64,000 nucleotides of DNA from Blastocystis hominis (Eukaryota > Sar > Bigyra > Opalinata > Blastocystidae), in NCBI RefSeq assembly GCF_000151665.1, contig NW_013171818.1, positions 371,308 through 435,307 of the forward strand, read 5' to 3'. Under the pieces are notes generated by a model. The model searched no databases. It saw only the letters and a list, made by a program, of their open reading frames with translations, and was not told the DNA's origin. The stretch's first letter is position 1; the number at the start of each line of letters is the position of its first letter. Of the stretch, positions 56,021 through 64,000 are shown piece after piece. The position numbers were made by a program, and so were the translations under genes.

Positions 56021-56580
56021 CTATACAACACCAAACTCGATACTTCCATCCTCTCTTCGTTTTGCTAAGCCAACACAGATTAAAAGCTCATCGATCAGAA
56101 TTGCTACTTCCGAGTTATTTTTCAAATCCATCAAAGTTTTCTCCTTGTTCTCACTTTGAAGAACCGAGATGATGGCTCGTTGGATGAATGGCTCCTTTAG
56201 CAACTCCAGCACATTTTCTAACTCGTAAAATCGAAAGACATACTACGTGAAGATTTGATCTTCTCAAGTTGTTCGTGAGGAATTAAATAGGAACCAAAAT
56301 AATCAGATTCCTTGTCAGCATCAGAAAACCCCTCTTCTTCAGAACGTGGAGCACGATAGTCGCCTTCTTTTATAGAATTAGACTTGCCAGTATTACTACT
56401 ATCTATATTTCCATTTGATGTACAATCACTCTAAGGTATACCTAAACTCAGTGATTACTTTATGGTTTTTGTAACAAGCTACGCTGCAATAATGTACACC
56501 ACACACTGGACATGTATATCTAATAAGGAGTCAATACAGTCGAATTACTTGAATGGGTGCTCGTTGCATATCGCACACAT
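56021..56580 (-). CDS. ZNHIT3: HIT-type zinc-finger protein, ZNHIT3-like
   Basis: ATG 56580 (MCAICNEHPF); a 29-base intron joins K-YTCPVCGVHYCSVACYKNH, completing the zf-HIT pattern C-x2-C..CxxC..YCSxxCYxxH. Another 28-base intron leads to an acidic linker (SEEEGFSDADKESDYFGSY). A third of 29 bases leads to NVLELLKEPFIQRAIISVLQ and LIDELLICVGL, matching the ZNHIT3 C-terminal helices (LLxxPxLRxLM..). ZNHIT3 with NUFIP helps build box C/D snoRNPs. The frame is open upstream to a second ATG (MKQEECSPSVPIS, about 56650). TAG at 56021-56023. Confidence 0.75.
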
Positions 56581-57119
56581 GGTAGTTGTGGTTATCTCCG
56601 CTTTTTCACTAATTGGAACGGATGGAGAGCATTCTTCTTGTTTCATTTTGATATTCCATTCAGCTAGAAATGATTTGAAGGTACTTGGTACTGGGGTAAT
56701 AACCAGTCTATTGATGTTACTATTAATTTTACTCCCTATACTCACGTCATTAGTAAAGCTGTCATTATGTTGCGTTATTTGAAAGTTTTTTGTTTGCTCT
56801 GAAATGTGAAAGTGGTGGTAACAGATGATTAACAAACATGTATAAGGATAGGAGGGACAAAAGTATCCTTATTGTGGATTATCTTTAGGTATTTGAAAAA
56901 TTGTACAAAAAAGAGTGAAGCAACTGTAGAAGACTGGAGTATGCCATTGTGAAAATACTGGGCAAAGGCTTTTTCGATGTGTTGAATGCTATCACAGATA
57001 TTTCTTCTGAAAAATGGGCATGATCAAGATAAGGAAAACCTAACTAGTATAAGTTTTCAATACTGATATACTTCTTTCCACTGTCACTGAACGAGGACAA
57101 GTGGAACTATATCATCTTG

Positions 57120-58175
57120 AACTATTAATGGATTGTAGATTTGGAAGATCTAATCATTACCCTCATATTCTATCATATCAATACCTCGAATCAAAAATTA
57201 ACTATTATGGAAACTGTGTGAACCAATTTGAATGGAATGTAATTGTGGTAGATTCTTCAATCCAAAGTCTCCAGCAAAATCATTGAACAGTAACGAACGA
57301 TTTCTATCAATTCCAATGATTCACAATTCAATATGTGGAATGATTTCGATTCATCACATCCATAGTAATTCCTTTGCTGAGTGAGCGAATTGATTTTGGT
57401 TATCAACCAGTCCAATCGATTCAATCCATCGATTTGGAATGTTTGTACTGATCCAAAACATTCATTGCCAATTTCGATTGATTCCAAATTATACAACAAT
57501 GAAACATCCCAATCAACCAGTACACAATTGTCACTCAGTTTCAAATGTTTCATTCCCATATTCAGTGGTTTGCTTCCATCGCCTTCATATTTTTCATCAA
57601 TATCACATTCAATTCCATTGCACCATTCACATTCTTTCACTAATTTACCATATCGATCATACACTTTTCCAATTCCAAATCGATTATCATCACACCAATA
57701 TCCTTCATATTCAATACATCCATTATTATGATAACTCGTTCCATACCCAAATCGTTTCCAATTGATCATTATGCCCTTGTACACCAATATTCCATCATCA
57801 TCATACATTTCACCATATCCAAATGGAATTCCTAACTTGTTTTCTGTCAATATCAAGCCTTCAAATCGACTTCCATGATCCAAATCCACGATTCCTTCTT
57901 CCACTACTTCTATGGATTGTTGTTCATTATATGAAATAGCACCAATTTGATGATTTCCAAACACTTTCAACACTTTCTGCTCATTGAGTACAAATCTTTG
58001 ATTTATGAATACTCCATTATCGAATTTCAATACTACACATTCTCTATTACTCAATATGACTGAAATTCAGCCATCCAGTCTCCCAATAAACACCCAAGAA
58101 TACCTGAACCTACTAAACTCTGAAATGATTTACATGACTATTTCTTAAAGTAGAATTAACAAAATCAACAACACT
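57120..58175 (-). pseudogene. Decaying MORN/LRR-family copy
   Basis: The centre is intact and very like the genes at 41929 and 48844 (SNRECVVLKFDNGVF; FGYGEMYDDDG; LESIEIGNECFGSVQTFQID; SFHILNCESLELIEIV). The N-terminal part (58060-58175) is recognisable as DFVNSTLRNS but broken by stops. After SLELIEIVRY the LRR unit shifts frame, reads ILLETLD, and the remaining motifs (NLPQL-, RGIDMI-like) survive only in other frames. Only one DLPNL acceptor (near 57140) remains and it leads to stops. The copy therefore appears to be a recent pseudogene. Confidence 0.75.
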
Positions 58176-59128
58176 TTGAATCGAAATGATAAAAAATACC
58201 ACATTTGTTGGTTTCAAGCACAGCCGATACTTATAATTAAATAGAGTTGAATTATTACACATATCTAGGTACATATTGATCATTTATCAACATGTCCAAA
58301 ATCAATCGACATTCTCCTTTCTTTTTATTACCGACATATATTTTTGTTTAACGTAATATTTCTATGTTGTGATTATTGGTAGTGTTCATTCCTATTTTTG
58401 GTACATGGAGATATATATGTGTCCTTAATTAATAAAATACGTACTACATTCATTATTCAATATCTATTCCCTCAGCCATCTATTACAAATGACTAAAAGG
58501 GAATCAAACATACAGGTTTTTTTATAAGACAATATTGAGAATCCAAGACTTTGTTTATTTGTACAGGTTTTACACTTTCTATTCCAATAGTTTGAATACA
58601 GGGAATTGAGATGCAATTACAATATATCGGTTTAGTATCTACCCGTTTTTAGCTAGTTTCAAACTTGTCATAATCATATTGCCTATAAATAGTCCATTGT
58701 TATATTATTCTGTTAACAGTGTTGCCTAGACCCATCAAATAGTCATTGTAGATCATGCTTTTTGCTAAGTTCAAAATAGAAATGACTGACTCCTTCTGAT
58801 GTTTCTCGTATGATTTCTGGCTTGTACGCTATTTGGTAACAATAATGTCAATTAATAGGCATTTTCAAAACCACATAATATTTATCAAAATACAGTGCAT
58901 AATCTTTAAGGTACAATATTGTAGTTATCCATGAAGGTTTGTCCAAATGGGTACTATTATGTGGTTTGTTCCATGTGCCAATTATCGAAACTCTTTTATC
59001 TTTATGTCGCCTATTAATAGAATGGGAATGGAATTGCATAACAATAAAAACGCACAACAACTTTTTACTCATTTTGATAAGGTACTATTTTTTGGCACCT
59101 ACACATAATATATTTTCTATAAAAGAAT
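58176..59128. other. AT-rich intergenic region
   Basis: No gene is visible upstream of the GT92 start. Short frames near 58848-59163 lack protein-like composition. Confidence 0.5.
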
Positions 59129-60565
59129 ATGATGAGCAGATGGAGTCTTTTTGGATGGAATAGGAAATATTTCCTTTTGTTGTGTGTGGTGTCTTGTTAT
59201 GGATTTTTGTCTTCCAGATTTTATAGCAATGAACTAAATATACTTGGGACTCAATACACATGTGAATTTTTGCCTAGCATTGGTATTCATCCTCATTATC
59301 CTATAAATGCTGATACTCCTTTTAATACGGTTGTTACAGAGGGGATCGACGCTTCATCAGGCATTGTCCCCGAGAAATCGAATGTCGTAACACCATTTTC
59401 TGGAAACCTGACATTTTTGCATCTCAAAGCAATGCTCGAAAGAGAAGTACTCTCAGTGGATTACGACTTTGCTAGGAGGCTGAGAAAAGTCCAGACGAAC
59501 AATATTTATCCCTTAGTCAATGATATCGTTGTATCGAGAAGAAGTAATTCTTGGGCAGTTTATGTAATAATAAACAATGGAAATGCAAATAATCAGTACA
59601 AATTCACTTCTAATACAAGTGTTGTTCTTTTCGTTGGGAATAAGACATATCAAAATGTCTTTGAGGAAGCTCCCAAGCGTTTCTTAAGAGTTCTAAAGTA
59701 TAATATCGATACCTTGCCTCCTGTTGGCACATTATCACTTTATGACTATTCCTTATCTTTTGCTTACAATGACCTACCCTATGTTGCATTACGGAAGCAA
59801 CCGAAAAGAAGAATGGCTGTGTGCGCCTATATCTCAAACTACAACTCGATTAACGAGATTAAATCCTGGCTGGCTTTCTATCTTTTGCAAAAGATAGACG
59901 CCGTTATTCTTTATTGCACTGTAAACTACCAGGTCTTTCGGGATGCACTGAAAATGGAAATCGCAAGCGGATTTGTATATCTCTATGAATTCCCTTGGCC
60001 TCTCACAAAGATATTCTCTGGTGTCCAGTTCTCTGTTCAAGGCAGTCATATCAATAGTTGCTATTACAGGCACAGAGACTACTTTCAATACATCATATCA
60101 CAAGATGTAGACGAATACCTTTATAGCGAAACGTATCCATATGATCTTTATAAAGCTACTCAGCAAGCCTTTGCATTATTTCCCGATGCAAGTGTATTAG
60201 TTGTGAGTTGATTGTGATGAATTTGATTTGTAGTCAGAATCGTTTTTGTATTTGGGCTCAGAAAACAGGGAGTATTCGATGGGTAACGGAACTCTATTTG
60301 ATGACTATGTGATTCGAATGGACAATCGAATATCAGGGAGACAAAAGCAGATAATTAACACACAAGCAGAGGGGTTTTTTTATATTCATGATTGTCATTT
60401 TTGTAACTTGGGCAAAACAAAGATTCCAAGAAATCTGTTGAGAATTGCTCACTTTAAAGTGACCATTAAGTACAATCAAACGACTGAAACAACTTATTCA
60501 CTTACCAACTATGCTGGAAACATGAAAACCGCAGTTCTTTTAAATGGAAACACTATAACTGGGTG
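59129..60565 (+). CDS. GT92-family (DUF23) glycosyltransferase
   Basis: ATG 59129. A type II signal anchor (RKYFLLLCVVSCYGFLSS) and a luminal stem are followed by the GT92 core: RMAVCAYISNYNSINEIKSW, LLQKIDAVILYCTVNYQVF, YRHRDYFQYIISQDVDEYLY with the DVDE metal/sugar-binding motif, then YPYDLYKATQQAFALFPDAS. A 31-base intron (60202-60232) joins to SESFLYLGSENREYSM and IHDCHFCNLGKTKIPRNLLR (a conserved His/Cys segment). GT92 enzymes add galactose to core fucose in nematodes. No stop is encoded at the end: TGTTTGTT lies at 60570-60577 and cleavage four bases before it (after 60565) completes TGA following NGNTITG. Confidence 0.85.
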
Positions 60566-60577
60566 CATGTGTTTGTT
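60564..60577 (+). terminator. Polyadenylation element creating the GT92 stop
   Basis: GGG TG is followed by CATG and then TGTTTGTT (60570-60577). Cleavage after G60565 plus A-tailing makes an in-frame TGA. Genomic read-through would run into an unrelated MORN relic. Confidence 0.75.
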
Positions 60578-60579
60578 GT

Positions 60580-60900
60580 ATGAAATTGATCAATTGGAAA
60601 CGATTTGGCTATGGAACGAGTGATTATTAGAGTTATGGTTTGAGTCGAATATGAAAATGTTTGGTGTGATGACAAGCGATTTGGAAAAGGAGTCGCACAT
60701 GATCGATATGGCAAATTCGTGAATGAATGAATGAATGAATGAATGAATGAAGGAAGGAAGGAAGGAAGGAATATGTATGGGATAACGGGAATGAAAATGG
60801 AAATGGAAATGATAGTATTAGTGAGTGAAATAGCTTAGAACCACTGACTATCAGAATCAAACGCTTGAAACTGATTGACATTGTGTACTACACTAAAGAA
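60580..60900 (+). pseudogene. MORN/LRR-family relic
   Basis: Pieces in different frames match the MORN region of the family: INWKRFGYGTS (60588-60624), EYENVWCDDKRFGKGV and AHDRYGKFVNE (about 60645-60725), then LEPLTIRIKRLKLID (about 60835-60880), which equals the PLNIGMKHLKL segment. Stops and a GAATG/GAAGG microsatellite (60721-60770) break it. Nothing of the N-terminal domain or the LRR unit remains. Confidence 0.75.
60721..60770. repeat. GAAT/GAAG tetranucleotide repeat
   Basis: About six GAAT units run into five GAAG units inside the MORN/LRR relic. Confidence 0.9.
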
Positions 60901-61629
60901 AAGCTTAAAGTCATATAGAATGGAATTCTTCGATATTACTGCAAATGAATAACACGCCATATAGTTTCTAAATGGATATACTTCTTTTTTTCCTATACCT
61001 AGCAATACGCACCAAAATACAAGTTAACCAATATTGATCTATCCTTTTCCTGAATGTGTACCATGGAATATGTAGTAATTCAGACATAACAACTTCGTCT
61101 ATTAATAATGATCAATGCCCAAAAAAATGTCAGTAATATAGAGACTGGAAACAACGAACAATTGATAGAGTTTATACACAAGAGACGAAATGTATTCTAA
61201 CGGTAATTTTGTCAGAGTTGCCCGAAAATTTCACATCACGTGATAAGCTATGAGTTTTCCATTAAAATACTCACCCTAATATCCATTCCTTGCCAATCAG
61301 GACAAAAAAGGATATTACTCCTTAGCAGTATTATAGAATGGAATATCTAGGATATATATATATATATATTAATAAAAGCAAAATCATTCAAAGAAAGGGG
61401 TGCCATACTCAAAGAAACAAAAATTCCATAGAGTTTGGAACGATCGATTCATCATCATCATCATATCTACTCCAAAGGATACACAAATGACTGCCTTTAT
61501 TCACAGTTACCATACTAAGAGTAAAATGCGTTGCATATTAGTTTGTACTCATTTTTTGTATCTTTGATAATTATCATTGTAATAAGACGATATGGAGAGC
61601 AAGCGTATTAAAAATGTAGGAATATAACG
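60901..61629. other. AT-rich intergenic region
   Basis: No gene is visible. A short (TA)n run occurs near 61353-61369 and a CATCATCATCAT run near 61451. It contains the unseen promoter, and perhaps the first exon, of the next gene. Confidence 0.5.
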
Positions 61630-63387
61630 ATAAGCTACGAATGTCAAACAACACGACTCAGAGCTCCTATTAGACGGGTATATTTTCGGTTCTCGTCACA
61701 AAACCATATCAAAAAACGGAATTGACTATACGGTTTGTTTTTTCCAAGGAGAACATCAAAACGAATATTTACTAAAGTCTCCTGCTGGGGATGTGTATCT
61801 ATACAAAAACAGCATATTGAAATTGCACTGGAAAGAAAACAAGCAGGGAGTTCGCGTAGGGATGGTAACAAAGTATTACAGAGGACAAGTGGAGTACTGC
61901 CAACAATTCAAGGATATCTGGAAGGATATGGACTATCATCGATTGGTAAATACCAAGAAAGGAATTCGCATGGAGATTTGGTCTGCAAGAACGCAGAAGC
62001 TGAAATATTTCGGTCTGTTTAATAAAGAATTACAAAGAGACGGCTGGGGTATTGAATATGAAGAAGATAGTGGAGAGATCGTATTGGAGGGTATTTGGAA
62101 CAAAGGAACTCTAATCAAAGTATTTCGCCTATTTGATGGGGATACAATGGTTGAATTGAAGAGTAATGAAAATGATAATTTGAATCCATTGGAACGAATT
62201 CCGGTTTATACAGGCGGGTTTCACTATGATGAAAACACCGAGACATTTGTTCGTGAAGGCCAGGGATGTTTAATTAACGGAAATAGCGGAATTGCCGTTC
62301 GAGCCGGCGAGTGGAAGGAAGGAAAGGAAGTGAGTGGAGGAGATTTGATTGATGGATGGTATTCAAAATTACCAGAATATGTATCCGAGGAATTGGATGT
62401 TCCTATTAATCGAGATGGCAATTTTCCTGTTTATGTGAGAGTGGGAAATGACGACGAGATGAGTAGTGTGAATTTGAAAGTTACAGATCTGATGATTTCA
62501 GCAAATTGCGGGAATTCGTTTAATCAACTCAATTTTAGTCAGTTTGCATTCCTTCGATCGATCGAAATCGGCAATGATTGTTTTGAATCAGTGCAAACAT
62601 TCAAAATCGATGGATTGAATCGATTGAAAACGATCAAAATCGGAAGCAATTCATTCACGCAAGCAAAGAATGCCGATGGAAATAATAAGGCGAAATCCTT
62701 CCATGTTTTGAATTGTAAATCATTGGAATCCATTGAGATTGGCCGTTACAGTTTCAGCGATTTCGCTGGCGACTTTGAATTGAAGAATTTGCCACAATTG
62801 TGCGAAATCAAAATCGGTGATTTGGCATCGAGGTCATGCAATTTCAGTAATGGTTCATTTGTGATTAAAGGTTTGGAATGGTTAGGAATGCGTCAATTCG
62901 TAGATCTTCCACACCTTCGATCGATTCAATTAGGATTCCAGACATTCAATCAGCCACTCACTACTGTTCTTGAGAGTATTCAATATGAAAACTGTAGAGC
63001 GATTCATAGATCTGCCTCGATTACAATCGATTATCCTCGGCGACTATTCTCTTGTTGGAATGCCGAGCAGTTCCTCTTGTTCGTTAACCATGAAAGGTAC
63101 AAAGAAGGAACGAAATGAGTAACGCGATCTAGACCTCCCTAGCTTGCTTTCTCTCGAGGCAAAGAAGAATAGCTTTTTGTATCCTCGAAAGTTGATACTG
63201 GAAAGTCGTTTTTTGAATCAATAGTTTATATACTGTAGACATTCCAAATCTGCAAAATGTGAGTCTTCCTGTGGAAGAGAGCTTTACGCCGTTGCAGAAT
63301 GTACGAACACACTCAGTGCAAAGTATTACTTGTTTGCTTGTTGAAGCGATTGTTAGATATTACCGAAGCTCTCCGTGCCTATATTAA
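61630..63387 (+). CDS. MORN/LRR-family protein, one LRR unit, start unresolved
   Basis: The reading frame is open from about 61636 and matches the N-terminal domain of the gene at 19361 (LLLDGYIFGSRHKTISKNGI, CFFQGEHQNEYLLKS), but no in-frame ATG lies there, so a first exon must lie upstream (an ATG at 61592 is a candidate). MORN-like repeats (GLFNKELQRDGWGIEYEEDS; YTGGFHYDENTETFVREGQG) and an LRR unit (RSIEIGNDCFESVQTFKIDG; SFHVLNCKSLESIEIGRYSF) follow. Four phase-1 introns then bring DLPHLRSIQLGFQTF, DLPRLQSIILGDYSLVG, DLPSLLSLEAKKNSFLY and IPNLQNVSLPVEESF, ending at TAA 63385-63387. It and the gene at 19361 form one subfamily, and the copy at 51553 belongs to it. Confidence 0.7.
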
Positions 63388-63504
63388 GCCCAAGTGGTAT
63401 GAAAGAATCATAGCGGGTAACGAGAAGTAGAAAGAGAAGAAATAAGGTTGGCTCTTTGTTCAAAACCTATGCTATTTCCTTTCAGTACATATTATTACTC
63501 ATAG

Positions 63505-63570
<66 letters not shown>

Positions 63571-64000
63571 TACTTCTACCATACTAAAAACAAGAATAGT
63601 CTATGTATACAGTATTTCTGTCAGGGAGTATTATTTCAGTGATTATTCCATCGTATTCCATCTTTCACAATGCAAGTCAGCAATACTTTTCCTCGTCGTC
63701 TTTACTAGTTCAATAAAAAGGAAAATCAGTCCTTGTGAACCTACATTTCAACAATTTAATCTTCTGTTGCAAAAGGAGTCATTTTCTATACAGAATCCAT
63801 GATTAAATTATGTTTCAACACAAATCCCTTCATGTGGACTATACTAAAGATTGAGTGCCAAAGTAATAGACAAAGATGTCTATTGATCATGAAAATAACT
63901 ATAGATAGAAAGAGTATAAACAAGAACCTCCAAAACGATTGTTACAAATAGAAAATATCGTAGCTATTTAGAATTACCTATATCACCTCAAAAGCCATGT
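63388..64000. other. AT-rich end of the window
   Basis: Non-coding as far as can be seen. It holds the (AT)n run at 63507-63569. No start of another gene was recognised. Confidence 0.5.
63507..63569. repeat. (AT)n microsatellite, about 31 units
   Basis: An uninterrupted dinucleotide run of 63 bases, about 120 bases past the stop of the MORN/LRR gene. Confidence 0.97.

Noticed and set aside
63507-63569. (AT)n tract as a replication origin
   Set aside because: A simple repeat alone gives no evidence for origin function.

Overview
The window is nuclear DNA of a compact eukaryotic microbe, most probably Blastocystis or a close opalinate stramenopile. Three things point there. Almost every gene is broken by GT-AG introns of about 25-50 bases that usually end in TAG. 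The element TGTTTGTT sits a few bases past the ends of many coding regions. At least three genes reach that element with no encoded stop, so cleavage followed by A-tailing would have to complete the stop codon, a mechanism known from Blastocystis. The species name is an inference; no rRNA or mitochondrial DNA is present to test it.

AT-rich and GC-richer islands alternate. AT-rich islands (about 1-4.4 kb, 12.2-21.9 kb, 41.7-52.3 kb, 55.6-64 kb) hold a multigene family of MORN plus leucine-rich-like proteins: six largely intact genes (784-4131, 19361-21330, 41929-44393, 44969-46848, 48844-50405, about 61630-63387), the tail of another at 1-150, and three decaying copies (51553-52260, 57120-58175, 60580-60900). 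In this family each short 'DLPNL' repeat is one exon flanked by phase-1 introns. The same islands hold two Golgi-type glycosyltransferases (GT61 at 15065-16883, GT92 at 59129-60565), a possible GT31 fragment and two nearly identical small heat-shock genes.

GC-richer islands hold tightly packed single-copy genes. From left to right: a FYVE-related coiled-coil protein, a degenerate pepsin-like membrane protein, a sugar-porter-like MFS protein, tRNA-Ile(AAU), a three-TM low-complexity protein, MED21, a thioredoxin-type PDI (TMX-like), a small membrane protein, a site-1-protease-like subtilase ending SDEL, an ESCRT-III CHMP6/Vps20-like protein, a nucleotide-sugar transporter, NF-YA, a mitochondrial J-protein, a multi-TM protein with (MNxx)n repeats, an F-box protein, an LYR-motif protein, RTRAF/CGI-99, a coiled-coil protein, a TBC plus rhodanese protein (TBCK-like, no kinase in view), a SPEC3/Stum protein, a cold-shock-like protein, a second MFS protein, a Trf4-like nucleotidyltransferase, a Dbf4-type zinc-finger protein and ZNHIT3.

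Genes are packed closely. Spacers of 20-110 bp are common, and at 53598-53610 one gene's polyadenylation element ends 4 bases before the next gene's ATG. The glycosyltransferases, the nucleotide-sugar transporter, the subtilase and the pepsin-like protein suggest a well-stocked secretory pathway, and the MORN/LRR family may be among its cargo or cytoplasmic partners. I found no transposon, virus-like element or CRISPR array. Splice junctions were joined by eye, so coordinates for multi-exon genes are outer limits and single junctions may be wrong.
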